A stretch of DNA of 64,000 bases from contig CAJUDA010000012.1 in assembly GCA_910584875.1 (NCBI GenBank), positions 21,739 to 85,738 of the forward strand, given 5' to 3'. Below, piece after piece: positions 32,990 through 42,266 of this stretch; position 1 is the stretch's first letter; each line of letters starts with the position of its first letter. The position numbers and the translations under genes are program-made. The notes under the pieces are model-generated. The model was given only the letters and a program-made list of their open reading frames with translations. It did not search any database and was not told the origin of the DNA. This DNA comes from an uncultured Eubacterium sp. GTDB taxonomy: Bacteria; Bacillota; Clostridia; Lachnospirales; Lachnospiraceae.

Positions 32990-34864
32990 CTACTCTACAA
33001 TCTCAAGCAGTCTTCCTGCCACATCTGTCATATTGGAAGATACCTGCATCGTATTCTGGGAGATCTGTACATTCTCTTCCACCACGCTGGAGATCCGTCC
33101 CATCTGGCTGACGGCACTGGCAACGATATCTACATTATGCCTCACCATATTTGTTATCTCTCCTACTTCCTGGCTGGCGCCCTGGATCCTTTCCACAGCA
33201 GCACCAAATGCTTCTGCCGTCTGGTCTGTAATTTCTTTCCCATTTTCGATTGCCTTGATCGAGTTGGTGATCAGTTCATTTGTCTCTTTGGCAGCCTGGG
33301 CGCTCCTGGCAGCAAGCTCACCTACCTGTGAAGCTACAACGGCAAAGCCTTTTCCCATTTCTCCGGCACGCACCGCCTCGATCGAAGCATTCAGGGAAAG
33401 CAGATTTGTCTGTTCAGCGATCGAATTGATCTCACCGATTATCTTTTCAATATCCATGGACATTTCACTGATCCTTTGCATGGAGTCTTTCAGAAGGTTC
33501 ATCTGGGAACGTGTATGCAATATTTCATCCACCGTGCTCTCCGTCGTTGTGGTGACATTGACAGAGACATCCACACTGTTATTCAGCTCGTCGGTCAGCT
33601 GTCCCATAATCTGTTTTAACTCAGCAACTGCTTTTTCCTGTTCTCCCGTTCCATGATAAATATTATCTGCACTCTCCTGTGTCTCCCCGGATACCTGGTT
33701 CAGATCCTGACACACGTTTTTGATCTTCTGGATCAGTACACGGTTATTTTCCACATCCTCTTTCTGATGGTCCAGAAGAGTCTGGTTTTCCTCCATATTC
33801 CGGGCAATGCTCTCCACCATTTTATTGATACTGTTAGAAAGCAGTGTAAATTCTGGATTATCTTTTACATTTACTGTGACTTCAAAATTACCATCTGAAA
33901 TTTGTTTCATGGCGCCGGTTATGCCATTGATTCCCCGGACGATCTTCCGGTCAACCATCCGGTTGATCATCAGGAGCAGCACGCCGAAGATAATAATCAT
34001 GCTCAGTGACACTACAACCATCTGATTTGTCCGTTCCCCGTAGTATTCATTGGACGGCATAAATGTTCCAATCACTTTATCTTCATATGTAATCGCATTA
34101 TAATATCCTTTCACACCATTGACTGTTACTTTTCCGCTTCCCTCTAATGAATCAGAAAATCCTGCGTCAGCTGCCGAAGTACCGACCAGGGATTTTTCCG
34201 GATGGGCCAGAACCTTTCCCTCCTTGGGATCGATCGCATAAACATATCCATTTTCGCCAAAATCAATATCTCCCAGAACGACATTTAAGTCTGTACTGGC
34301 AAGCATGTTCTCCAGAACCTCTGGTCTCACTCCTACCTGAACAAGTCCCTTTGCATCCTTTCTGGCTACGCCGATATACTGCATCACCACACCCTCTGCC
34401 ACATTTACCTGCGGCTCCTGTGCGATCTCGATGGAAGGATCATCCACGATCACCATAAAGGCATTGGACTGTTCACCACTCTTCATATCAAAACCCACAT
34501 AGTCATCAATGGTGCTGCTGGTAATGATTCCCTTCTCATCAATAATATGTAATTCATTTACCTTCAGCCGGTCTTTAATTTCATCCAGCTTTTTCTTATT
34601 ACTGGCAATCGAGGGATCTGTCTCCAGCATATCTGCAAAAGCCCGTGATTTGGCAAGATTGTCCGCACTCAGATTATCTGTGAGTCTCTTCACATTTTCT
34701 TCATTGCCGATCAGCTTCTGCTTCACATCATCCAGCTTACTCTGACTGGCTGACTGATTATTGCTCCTGATAATAACTGTCTGCAGGATAAAGATTGCTG
34801 TAACAGTAACAAGAAATGCTGCCAGCATATAAAGAAACAGACGTTTTGTGAAAATCTTTTTCAT
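32990..34864 (-). CDS. Methyl-accepting chemotaxis protein
   Basis: A 624-residue transmembrane chemoreceptor. The ATG at 34864 is chosen for its AAGGAG; the frame continuing to 34903 adds 13 residues. Order: membrane helix 1 (about 8-30), an extracellular sensing domain of about 250 residues that looks dCache-like (ELHIIDEKGIITSSTIDDYV, GYVYAIDPKEGKVLAHPEKS), helix 2 (MVVVSLSMIIIFGVLLLMI), HAMP domain (about 305-360) and a cytoplasmic coiled coil with the signalling hairpin EINSIAEQTNLLSLNASIEA followed by RAGEMGKGFAVVASQVGEL. No che genes are nearby, so it would feed a chemotaxis array encoded elsewhere. Ligand unknown. Confidence 0.95.
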   Translation of the reverse strand: MKKIFTKRLFLYMLAAFLVTVTAIFILQTVIIRSNNQSASQSKLDDVKQKLIGNEENVKRLTDNLSADNLAKSRAFADMLETDPSIASNKKKLDEIKDRLKVNELHIIDEKGIITSSTIDDYVGFDMKSGEQSNAFMVIVDDPSIEIAQEPQVNVAEGVVMQYIGVARKDAKGLVQVGVRPEVLENMLASTDLNVVLGDIDFGENGYVYAIDPKEGKVLAHPEKSLVGTSAADAGFSDSLEGSGKVTVNGVKGYYNAITYEDKVIGTFMPSNEYYGERTNQMVVVSLSMIIIFGVLLLMINRMVDRKIVRGINGITGAMKQISDGNFEVTVNVKDNPEFTLLSNSINKMVESIARNMEENQTLLDHQKEDVENNRVLIQKIKNVCQDLNQVSGETQESADNIYHGTGEQEKAVAELKQIMGQLTDELNNSVDVSVNVTTTTESTVDEILHTRSQMNLLKDSMQRISEMSMDIEKIIGEINSIAEQTNLLSLNASIEAVRAGEMGKGFAVVASQVGELAARSAQAAKETNELITNSIKAIENGKEITDQTAEAFGAAVERIQGASQEVGEITNMVRHNVDIVASAVSQMGRISSVVEENVQISQNTMQVSSNMTDVAGRLLEIVE

Positions 34865-34984
34865 ATACCGTTGTTCTCCTTCCGTGTTAGGTAGTATTGT
34901 CAATTATTATAACAAAAAATCCTGCTTTTTGAAAATGAGAAAAGTAAGAAATTTAACATAACTCTTTATTCTTTTGGCAAGAGG

Positions 34985-34993
34985 TGGTATACT
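34985..34993 (+). promoter_or_regulatory. Extended -10 promoter ahead of the L,D-transpeptidase gene
   Basis: TGGTATACT: TG one base before a TATACT -10. The -35 region is weak (TTTATT with a 17-base spacer). It is 60 bases ahead of the ATG at 35053, whose ribosome binding site is GGGAGG. Confidence 0.45.
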
Positions 34994-35052
34994 AGAGGTG
35001 ATTTTCGCATAAAACACTTAAGGTAATTAAATATAATTGGGAGGTAAATAAG

Positions 35053-37149
35053 ATGAAGGAAAAGAAACTTATCGCAAAACATGTTATGGTTCTTTTTGCC
35101 ATCATCATGACGGCACTGGGAATTCCATCTATCACAAAAGCGGATGCTACGGATTATCAGACAACGATCGCTACGGACCGTGCTGCCGGACAAGTTAAAT
35201 ATTCCATCAGCGGCATTGATCCTGAACAGACAAAAACTTTAACATTACAGGTAACCGATCCGGCGACAAAAGCTGCCGTTCTGGAACAGCCGGTATCCCT
35301 CACAGCAGAAAATTGCATGGAAGGTACCTATACGGGGACATTTTCACTCAGTGACCTGAACTATGCTTATGGCAGCTACACAGTATCTGTCGTGATCGAC
35401 GAAAATACCATTCCGGTAGGAAGTACCGATCTTTCCATTCATAAGGATAAGATCAGCCTGACAATCCAGGGTACAAAAAGTGCTTCTTCCCGAACTATGA
35501 CACTGGTCTCCAAAGAAGCAGCCGGAGAAGTGCTCGTTCCAGGTGAAGGAAATCAGGTTTCCATTATGGCATGGCCAAAATCAGCCAGCGAAACTACGGC
35601 AAAACTGGTCGGTGCCAAAACAAACCTGAACAAAAACAACGGACTTGTCTGGACAGCAAATATCAGTAAGGCAGGTACTGCATACGGGACCTGGTATGCC
35701 AGACTCGTCCTCACAAATACAAACAACACTTCCGTCAACATTAAACTGGCAGAGGCATCCTACTCCATTACTCCTACTATTTCCTCTTTCGTAGTCAGTA
35801 AGACAAAATCACTGGAAAAGAAAAAATCCTTTTCCCTGTACATATACAGTTTAAAAAATGTCTATGGTGTCCGCAGCCTGTCATTCCGGGTCTATAACAG
35901 CAAGGGAAAGAAGGTTGCCACGATTGCCGGTAAACGAAAAAACACAAGCGGGAGCCAGTTTTCTGCTTCTGTCACGATGAAAAAACTAAAATATAAACTG
36001 GATAAATATACGATCAAGGCAGTTTTGACAGACAACAATGGTAAGACAAAAACGATAAGCAAATCTGTTTCTGCTGATCAGCGTGCAAAATCCGGCACCC
36101 TGTCTGTCACGAAAAAACAGAAGAAAGCCAGCTGCGTGTACAAACTCAGCAACGCTTATCTGCCCGGCAACATCAAAAAAGTAAACTTTGTTTTATATAA
36201 AGTAAAAGGGAAAAGTAAAAAGAAACAGGGGACATATACGGTGAAATCTACTGCCGGCAAGAAAAAAATAACGACAACAGTCAATAATAATAAAACAGGA
36301 AGTTATCTTGTCCGGGCATACGGCTATACGGCATGGAACAAACGTGTACTGCTCAATGAAGTGAATTACAGGCTCAGGAAAAAAGACATGGGCAAAAACG
36401 GCTGGTATTATGAGAAGTACAATGGCAAGAAGTATAAGCTCTATTACGTCAATAATGTAGTACAGACCGATGTAACTAAACTTCTGAAACTTAAGAAAAG
36501 CAGTTCATCAAATACCAATAATTTTTATATTGAAGTAAACCGCGCTGCCTGTACAGTCACTATTTTCATGAAAAATAAAGATACCGGTAAATACGACCTT
36601 CCGGTCAAGACCTGTACCGTGTCGGTCGGACGTGATGTCTCTACCGTTGCCGGGACCGGCGGTCTGACGCTTCACTCTTCCTACACACCGCTTGGCACTT
36701 ATTCGATCTGCACGAATGGACAATCCGTGAAATACACCCTGAAGCCAATGGTAGAGCCGGATGGCAGCACCGTATATGCCAGATGGGCCACCCATATTGT
36801 GGGGAATGTTTATTTCCATGCGATCGCTGTAGGTTCACAGTCGCACTATGCTCTTAGTTCCTCGACCTATAACCGCCTTGGATCTCCCGCCTCTGCAGGC
36901 TGCATCCGCATGACTGTTGCCGATGCAAAATGGATCTATGACTACGCATCTACTGGATCTACAGTCAAGATCATTAAGGGAAAAGCATCCAAACCAGGTC
37001 CTATGGGTAAAAATGCTGTAATCAAGACAAAGGGTGTAAGCTACGATCCTACCGATCCTGCCGTACCCACCTCCCGCAAAAAAGCGGACTACAAAGCAAA
37101 AAGAATCAGCGGTTACATGACAAAAAATGGTACCCGCGTCGGATATTGA
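35053..37149 (+). CDS. Secreted L,D-transpeptidase (YkuD domain) with Ig-like repeats
   Basis: A 698-residue exported enzyme. Signal peptide at 1-33 (LFAIIMTALGIPSITKADA), then about 420 residues of Thr/Lys-rich Ig-like repeats (YSISGIDPEQTKTLTLQV; SFVVSKTKSLEKKKSFSLY; the lysine-rich ones around 250-440), and a YkuD catalytic domain at about 480-655. Catalytic residues: the His in VYFHAIAVG and the Cys in SPASAGCIRM, where the usual SxGCxR pattern is kept with Ala at the variable site. It should form 3-3 cross-links in peptidoglycan or attach proteins to it; the basic repeats probably bind the wall. It is 18 bp ahead of tyrS and may be co-transcribed. Confidence 0.92.
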   Translation: MKEKKLIAKHVMVLFAIIMTALGIPSITKADATDYQTTIATDRAAGQVKYSISGIDPEQTKTLTLQVTDPATKAAVLEQPVSLTAENCMEGTYTGTFSLSDLNYAYGSYTVSVVIDENTIPVGSTDLSIHKDKISLTIQGTKSASSRTMTLVSKEAAGEVLVPGEGNQVSIMAWPKSASETTAKLVGAKTNLNKNNGLVWTANISKAGTAYGTWYARLVLTNTNNTSVNIKLAEASYSITPTISSFVVSKTKSLEKKKSFSLYIYSLKNVYGVRSLSFRVYNSKGKKVATIAGKRKNTSGSQFSASVTMKKLKYKLDKYTIKAVLTDNNGKTKTISKSVSADQRAKSGTLSVTKKQKKASCVYKLSNAYLPGNIKKVNFVLYKVKGKSKKKQGTYTVKSTAGKKKITTTVNNNKTGSYLVRAYGYTAWNKRVLLNEVNYRLRKKDMGKNGWYYEKYNGKKYKLYYVNNVVQTDVTKLLKLKKSSSSNTNNFYIEVNRAACTVTIFMKNKDTGKYDLPVKTCTVSVGRDVSTVAGTGGLTLHSSYTPLGTYSICTNGQSVKYTLKPMVEPDGSTVYARWATHIVGNVYFHAIAVGSQSHYALSSSTYNRLGSPASAGCIRMTVADAKWIYDYASTGSTVKIIKGKASKPGPMGKNAVIKTKGVSYDPTDPAVPTSRKKADYKAKRISGYMTKNGTRVGY

Positions 37150-37167
37150 AAGGAGTTTTAAATAACA

Positions 37168-38394
37168 ATGAAAGTTTACGAAGAACTGGTTGCCCGGGGG
37201 CTGATCGCCCAGGTAACCGATGAAGAAGAGATAAAGGAACTGATCAACACCGGGAAAGCCACCTTTTACATCGGCTTTGACCCCACTGCTGACAGCCTTC
37301 ATATCGGACACTTTATGGCGCTCTGTCTGATGAAGAGACTGCAGATGGCAGGCAACAGACCGATCGCACTGATCGGCGGCGGCACTGCCATGATCGGTGA
37401 TCCATCCGGGCGCACAGATATGCGTCAGATGATGACTAAGGAAACGATCCAGCACAACTGTGATTGTTTTAAGAAACAAATGAGCCGTTTTATCGATTTC
37501 TCAGAAGACAAAGCACTGGTAGTAAATAACGCAGACTGGCTTCTGGGTCTGAATTACATTGAACTGCTCCGCGATGTGGGATCACATTTCAGTGTAAACC
37601 GTATGCTCACTGCTGAATGCTACAAACAACGCATGGAAAAGGGACTCAGCTTCCTGGAGTTCAACTACATGATCATGCAGAGCTATGACTTTATGGCACT
37701 GTATGAAAAATACGGATGTAATCTCCAGTTCGGGGGCGACGACCAGTGGAGCAATATGCTGGGAGGTACCGAACTGATCCGCCGCAAGCTTGGCAAGGAT
37801 GCCTATGCCATGACCATTAACCTTCTCCTCAACTCTGAAGGTAAAAAAATGGGCAAGACCCAGAAGGGAGCTGTCTGGCTGGATCCTGAAAAAACAACAC
37901 CTTTTGAATTTTATCAATACTGGAGAAACGTCAGTGACGACGATGTCATTAAATGCCTGAAAATGCTGACCTTCCTTCCACTCAGCGACATTGAGGCGAT
38001 GGAAAACTGGCAGGGCAGCGAGCTGAATAAAGCGAAGGAAATCCTCGCCTGTGAACTTACAACTCTTGTACATGGAGAAGAAGAAGCCAAAAAGGCAGAA
38101 GAGGCAGCAAAAGCTCTCTTTACCAGCGGAAATGCTGCCAATATGCCAACGGTAGAACTGACAGAGGCAGACTTTGAAAATGGGACGATCGGTATATTAA
38201 ATCTACTGAGCAGATCCGGTCTTGTGCCATCAAATTCAGAAGCAAGACGTGCTGTACAACAGGGCGGCGTCAGTATCGATGGTGAAAAAGTTACTGATAT
38301 TAAATCGACTTATGGAATGGATCTCTTCTCCGGAGACGGTATCGTCCTGAAGAGAGGAAAGAAAAACTTCCGCAAGATCCGGATAAACGGATAA
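37168..38394 (+). CDS. tyrS: Tyrosyl-tRNA synthetase
   Basis: A 408-residue class I synthetase that charges tRNA-Tyr. The HIGH motif appears in DSLHIGHFMAL, the tyrosine pocket in YDFMALYEKYGCNLQFGGDDQ (quoted: YDFMALYEKYGC, QFGGDDQWSN), and the KMSKS equivalent is KKMGKTQKG. The C-terminal 65 residues are an S4 RNA-binding domain (SEARRAVQQGGVSIDGEKV). Only 18 bp separate it from the L,D-transpeptidase stop and no T-box is visible, unusual for a Firmicutes tyrS. A strong terminator follows. Confidence 0.97.
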   Translation: MKVYEELVARGLIAQVTDEEEIKELINTGKATFYIGFDPTADSLHIGHFMALCLMKRLQMAGNRPIALIGGGTAMIGDPSGRTDMRQMMTKETIQHNCDCFKKQMSRFIDFSEDKALVVNNADWLLGLNYIELLRDVGSHFSVNRMLTAECYKQRMEKGLSFLEFNYMIMQSYDFMALYEKYGCNLQFGGDDQWSNMLGGTELIRRKLGKDAYAMTINLLLNSEGKKMGKTQKGAVWLDPEKTTPFEFYQYWRNVSDDDVIKCLKMLTFLPLSDIEAMENWQGSELNKAKEILACELTTLVHGEEEAKKAEEAAKALFTSGNAANMPTVELTEADFENGTIGILNLLSRSGLVPSNSEARRAVQQGGVSIDGEKVTDIKSTYGMDLFSGDGIVLKRGKKNFRKIRING

Positions 38395-38400
38395 TCATAT

Positions 38401-38446
38401 AAAAAATACCGCTTTCACAAATCCAACGTGAAAGCGGTATTTTTTT
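38401..38446 (+). terminator. Strong bidirectional terminator between tyrS and dacF-like gene
   Basis: A perfect stem ATACCGCTTTCAC/GTGAAAGCGGTAT with a 9-base loop, preceded by A6 and followed by T7. It serves tyrS on the plus strand and the convergent carboxypeptidase gene on the minus strand. Confidence 0.93.
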
Positions 38447-38453
38447 GTTCTGC

Positions 38454-38473
38454 AAATTGGCACCATTGAGCTA
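38454..38473. repeat. Half copy of the dispersed palindromic element
   Basis: AAATTGGCACCATTGAGCTA matches the right end of the 272-bp element (44748-44767) at 18 of 20 positions. It lies just past the stop of the carboxypeptidase gene. No matching left arm is seen, so it appears to be a decayed copy. Confidence 0.55.
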
Positions 38474-38475
38474 AA

Positions 38476-39867
38476 TTACAAACGATTTCTGCGGTCTGCC
38501 CTCCGATATCTGCGATTTGTTTTTCTATAACGGTTTCTTCTGATACGATTCTCCCTCTCTGCCCGGATCTGACGGAAGATGAAAAATCCGGAGAAAAGAA
38601 TCACCAGCACCAGAATACTGATCAAAGCAACTTTTTTCCATGGAAATGGCGGACGGTTTACTTTTTCCACCGCATCATCAAACCATTTCGACATATCGAT
38701 GCTGTCATTGAGGGTAGGAGGTTTCGTATCCGCATAATAAATACTGGTCCCCCCCACTTCCTTATTATTATAGGTATACGAAATCTTCCCGATTATCTTT
38801 CTTCCTTTTTTATCTGTTTTTGGTGACTGGTAATATTCGACCTTTTTCTTCGTCTGGTTTAATTTTACCTTCTTGGGGAGGATCACTCCGGCATCCTCAT
38901 CCACCGTCAGGGAAGTCGTAGCAGAATTATAAAAAGGACTGAATCTCGTAAATAAATAGTTGTTACTGATATCCTTCATACTGTCATTCTTAATCGTATG
39001 GCGGGCATAATTTTCAAATCCATAATTTAATAACTTCAAAGTATCCGTATATTCATTATCGTTATCCCACGGTGCATCTGCCCGCATCACAACAGATACC
39101 AGCGTCATATTATTTTTCTTTGCGTAAGTCACAAGAGTATACCGGCATTTTGATGTAAAACCTGTCTTTCCACCGACACAATACTCATACAGATACTGGG
39201 GATACTGACCAGCTACCAGCATACCATGATGATTAACGAGCAGACGCCCTGTTTTTGTTTTATTTGTCTTCTTTATACTATAACGTTTTGTTCCTGTTAT
39301 TTTGGCAAAGGACGGATTTTTATATGCCTCCCTGGCGATCAGCGCCATATCATGGGAAGTCGTATAATGGTTTTTCATCCAGAGACCATTGGCGTTGGCA
39401 AAATGCGTCCCGGTACATCCCAGCTCCTTTGCACGCTTATTCATCATCGCTACATAATTATCAACACTTCCTGCGATATGCTCAGCAACCCCGTTGCACG
39501 CTTCATTTGCCGATCGGAGAAGAACCCCATAAAGACTGTCCTCCATCGACAGCTTTTCCCCAGGCTTCAGCTCCATATTCGATGCACCTGATTCAAGATT
39601 CAATACTGCTGATTTGGAATACGTAACGGTCTCATCCATCGAAGAATTTTCAATGGCAAGCAAAGCCGTCATAACCTTTGTGATGCTTGCCGGATATTCT
39701 CTCTTATCCATATTTTTTTCATATAAAATCGTCCCTGACTCAACATCCATGACAACAGCAGAATCCGCTGAAAGTTTCATCTTAGCCTCTGCCGGATCTG
39801 CATGTAACAGCAAAAAAATCCCGATCACTGCAGATAGTGCTATTTTCATTCCTGTCGTTCTTTTCAT
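38476..39867 (-). CDS. D-alanyl-D-alanine carboxypeptidase, DacF/PBP5 type
   Basis: A 463-residue membrane-bound penicillin-binding protein that trims the last D-Ala from peptidoglycan stem peptides. The ATG at 39867 follows GGAGG; longer frames have no site. Signal peptide: MKRTTGMKIALSAVIGIFLL. The active-site triad is intact: SITK (nucleophile Ser, in EYPASITKVMTAL), SAN (in LLRSANEACNG) and KTG (in VGGKTGFTSK). Unlike typical PBP5 with an amphipathic end, it has a true membrane helix at the C-terminus (VALISILVLVILFSGFFIF) and a very basic tail (RNRYRKTNRRYRRADRR). In spore formers DacF modifies cortex; which role this one has cannot be read. Confidence 0.93.
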   Translation of the reverse strand: MKRTTGMKIALSAVIGIFLLLHADPAEAKMKLSADSAVVMDVESGTILYEKNMDKREYPASITKVMTALLAIENSSMDETVTYSKSAVLNLESGASNMELKPGEKLSMEDSLYGVLLRSANEACNGVAEHIAGSVDNYVAMMNKRAKELGCTGTHFANANGLWMKNHYTTSHDMALIAREAYKNPSFAKITGTKRYSIKKTNKTKTGRLLVNHHGMLVAGQYPQYLYEYCVGGKTGFTSKCRYTLVTYAKKNNMTLVSVVMRADAPWDNDNEYTDTLKLLNYGFENYARHTIKNDSMKDISNNYLFTRFSPFYNSATTSLTVDEDAGVILPKKVKLNQTKKKVEYYQSPKTDKKGRKIIGKISYTYNNKEVGGTSIYYADTKPPTLNDSIDMSKWFDDAVEKVNRPPFPWKKVALISILVLVILFSGFFIFRQIRAERENRIRRNRYRKTNRRYRRADRRNRL

Positions 39868-40023
39868 AATTTTCCTCCATTCGCACATAATACTGTTTCT
39901 ATCATACACGATTTTGACTAATTTTCCAATAACCTATTTCTTTTTATTTGCAATTATGATACAATTCTTAAAAGTCAGAATTATGACTCTTTCCCATATA
40001 GTATTGAAAATAAGGAGAATATC

Positions 40024-40665
40024 ATGCGTCTACGAAACATAAAAGGTTCAAAGGAATTTATTGAACAGAGTCCTTTCGTCGTACATCATCCAGAAGATTA
40101 TAAGGGCTGCTGGCATAATCTGTTTCATAATAACAATCCTGTTCATCTGGAAATCGGCATGGGAAAAGGACAATTTATCCATACCCTCGCTGAACAAAAT
40201 CCCAATATCAGTTATATCGGGATTGAGATGTATTCCAGTGTACTCTACCGTGCCCTGGAACGGCGCGCTGAGACAGAACTGGACAATCTGTTTTTCATCC
40301 GCTTTGATGCAAAAAATCTGACAGATCTATTCGATATATCCGAGGTGGAACAGATTTATCTGAATTTTTCCGATCCCTGGCCCAAAGACCGGCATGCCAA
40401 ACGCCGGCTTACCAGCCCGCATTTTCTTTCACTGTATGATAAGATCCTGTCTGCCACCGGTTCAATCCAGTTCAAGACAGATAACAGAGCTCTCTTTGAT
40501 TATTCGGTAGAATCCGTGAAACATTCAAAATGGCATATTGATGAACTCACGTATGATCTGCATCATAGCGAATATCTCGAAGGCAATATCATGACAGAAT
40601 ATGAAACCCGTTTTGTATCAGAAGGAAAACCAATCTGCCGGTTTGTAATATCAAGAACGCCGTGA
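40024..40665 (+). CDS. trmB: tRNA (guanine-N7-)-methyltransferase
   Basis: A 213-residue SAM-dependent enzyme that methylates G46 in the variable loop of tRNA. Motifs: LEIGMGKGQFIHTLA (SAM binding), YIGIEMYSSVLYRAL, FDAKNLTDLF, and the signature IYLNFSDPWPKDRHAKRRL followed by FKTDNRALFDYS. Length normal. AAGGAG upstream of the ATG. It is a single gene, with a terminator hairpin overlapping its stop codon. Confidence 0.96.
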   Translation: MRLRNIKGSKEFIEQSPFVVHHPEDYKGCWHNLFHNNNPVHLEIGMGKGQFIHTLAEQNPNISYIGIEMYSSVLYRALERRAETELDNLFFIRFDAKNLTDLFDISEVEQIYLNFSDPWPKDRHAKRRLTSPHFLSLYDKILSATGSIQFKTDNRALFDYSVESVKHSKWHIDELTYDLHHSEYLEGNIMTEYETRFVSEGKPICRFVISRTP

Positions 40666-40684
40666 ACCTCACAGCGTTCTTTTA
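40653..40684 (+). terminator. Terminator of trmB
   Basis: AAGAACGC pairs with GCGTTCTT around a 13-base loop that contains the TGA stop, then TTT. A further A9 tract follows at about 40694. Confidence 0.75.
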
Positions 40685-40814
40685 CATATACTAAAAAAAA
40701 AGAGGTTTTTCCATGTCACGTTCCCTGAAAAGAAAGCTTTCACAGAAATTAAACTGCTGCCGGTTTTCCTGTATTCTGAACCGTATCATCTGTTCACTTA
40801 TTGAAGTCGAAAAG

Positions 40815-41978
40815 TTACTTGGAATCAAATAACTGGATTCCCTTTTTATGCAGCTTCTTTTCCACAAAGACATTGAGCAGATACATGATCACAGCAACGG
40901 TAGGAACTCCTAAAAACATACCGACAAATCCAAAGTAAGCGCCTCCCACCGTAATACCAAAAATGACCCAGAGTGGTTTGATCCCGGTCAGGTCACCAAG
41001 AATTTTCGGTCCCAGATACAACCCGTCAAACTGCTGCAGTACAAGAATCATGATCGCAAAAATCAATGATAATTTCGGATTAATAAACAGATAAATAATA
41101 ACACCTGGTATAGCACCGATGATCGGCCCAAAATACGGAATCATATTTGTAATACATACAATCAGGCTCATAAACAGAGCAAAGGGAAGACGGAGGATCG
41201 ACATGGCAATCAGACATATGATACCGATGATCAGTGAATCAATCGCCTTGCCAAAGAGGAATCCATTAAATATATGATTGCATTCCCTCATCGTAGCCCA
41301 CACGCCATCTGACTTATCCTTTGGTACGATAGCATATACACCTCTTTTCAAATGATTGATCAGAGTTCTTCCATCCAGGATCATATATATCGAAATAACC
41401 AGACCCATTAATATATTATACAGGACAGCTGCGATCGAAGAAGACATTTCATAAACATAAGGAACGATGATCTCACCCTGGTCCAGAATCCTGTTTCCCA
41501 TATTATCTTTGATATATTCCATCAGATCACCCAGATTGATAAACGGTATCATATTATTCATTTCTTCCTTATGTGTTGAAACATAATTATATCCTCTTGT
41601 GATTGATTTACCAATTCCCTTGACACTCTCACTGATCTGTGGGGCAATATAGACAATAATAATGGCGATCAATCCTACGATGATCACATAAGATAATATA
41701 ACAGCCACTGCCTTTTTTACTTTCATGTACCTGCCTCTCTGTGCAAGATTAAAAAGATTTTTAAAAATTGCCACAAGAGGTTTGATCAGATAAGCGAGGA
41801 AAAAGCCTATGATAAAGGGAGCGAGAACCTTAATAAAATTTCCGATTACTAATAACGTCCTTCCCCAATTCAATATGATCACGATGACCGCTGTACAGAT
41901 TGCCACCAGAGCCACGATATACCATACATTAGATACAAGTGTCTTTAAACTTTCTAAAATCCTGTTTTTTTTGTCCAT
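40815..41978 (-). CDS. AI-2E family transporter (second copy)
   Basis: A 387-residue polytopic protein of the AI-2E/PerM family. The ATG at 41978 has GGAGG just upstream; an earlier Met at 41990 has none. It has about seven or eight membrane helices, among them NVWYIVALVAICTAVIVIIL, FIIGFFLAYLIKPLVAIFK, MGLVISIYMILDGRTLINHL and the family end QFDGLYLGPKILGDLTGIKP followed by LWVIFGITVGGAYFGFVGMF. It is more distant from YtvI than the protein at 27321-28340. The transported solute is unknown, and quorum-signal export is only one proposal for the family. Single gene. Confidence 0.9.
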   Translation of the reverse strand: MDKKNRILESLKTLVSNVWYIVALVAICTAVIVIILNWGRTLLVIGNFIKVLAPFIIGFFLAYLIKPLVAIFKNLFNLAQRGRYMKVKKAVAVILSYVIIVGLIAIIIVYIAPQISESVKGIGKSITRGYNYVSTHKEEMNNMIPFINLGDLMEYIKDNMGNRILDQGEIIVPYVYEMSSSIAAVLYNILMGLVISIYMILDGRTLINHLKRGVYAIVPKDKSDGVWATMRECNHIFNGFLFGKAIDSLIIGIICLIAMSILRLPFALFMSLIVCITNMIPYFGPIIGAIPGVIIYLFINPKLSLIFAIMILVLQQFDGLYLGPKILGDLTGIKPLWVIFGITVGGAYFGFVGMFLGVPTVAVIMYLLNVFVEKKLHKKGIQLFDSK

Positions 41979-42021
41979 AATTCCCTCCACTATTTTTTAT
42001 CATTTTTTTATAAATAAGCAC

Positions 42022-42050
42022 TTGCAATTTTCCAGGAACTATTATATAAT
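42022..42050 (+). promoter_or_regulatory. Promoter of tRNA-Lys
   Basis: TTGCAA (42022-42027) and TATAAT (42045-42050) with a 17-base spacer, 22 bases ahead of the tRNA. Confidence 0.75.
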
Positions 42051-42072
42051 AGTTTTTGTTTGAAAAACGTAA

Positions 42073-42145
42073 GCGCCATTAGCTCAGTTGGTAGAGCACC
42101 TGACTCTTAATCAGGGTGTCTGGGGTTCGAGCCCCCAATGGCGTA
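42073..42145 (+). tRNA. tRNA-Lys (anticodon CTT)
   Basis: A clean cloverleaf: acceptor GCGCCAT with ATGGCGT, D arm TAGCTCAGTTGGTAGAGCA, anticodon stem CTGAC/ATCAG-type with loop CTCTTAA giving CTT (codon AAG), and T arm CTGGGGTTCGAGCCCCCA. CCA is not encoded. Confidence 0.97.
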
Positions 42146-42150
42146 TCCCG

Positions 42151-42197
42151 AGTCCTTGTTTGGCAGACCTGCAACTGCTGGGTGAGGGCTTTTTTTA
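42151..42197 (+). terminator. Terminator of tRNA-Lys
   Basis: AGTCCT (42151-42156) pairs with AGGGCT (42185-42190) and an inner GCAG with CTGC, with internal bulges; a T7 run follows. Confidence 0.6.
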
Positions 42198-42266
42198 TTT
42201 TCGAAAAAAGTCCCCACACTGCAGAAAGATACACAAAACTGAATTTTTTGACTATATTTCCCTTTT

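Noticed and set aside
40713..40831. 39-codon open frame starting MSRSLKRKLSQKLN with AGAGG upstream
   Set aside because: It overlaps the end of the AI-2E gene, follows a terminator and has a composition unlike a real short protein; not enough support.
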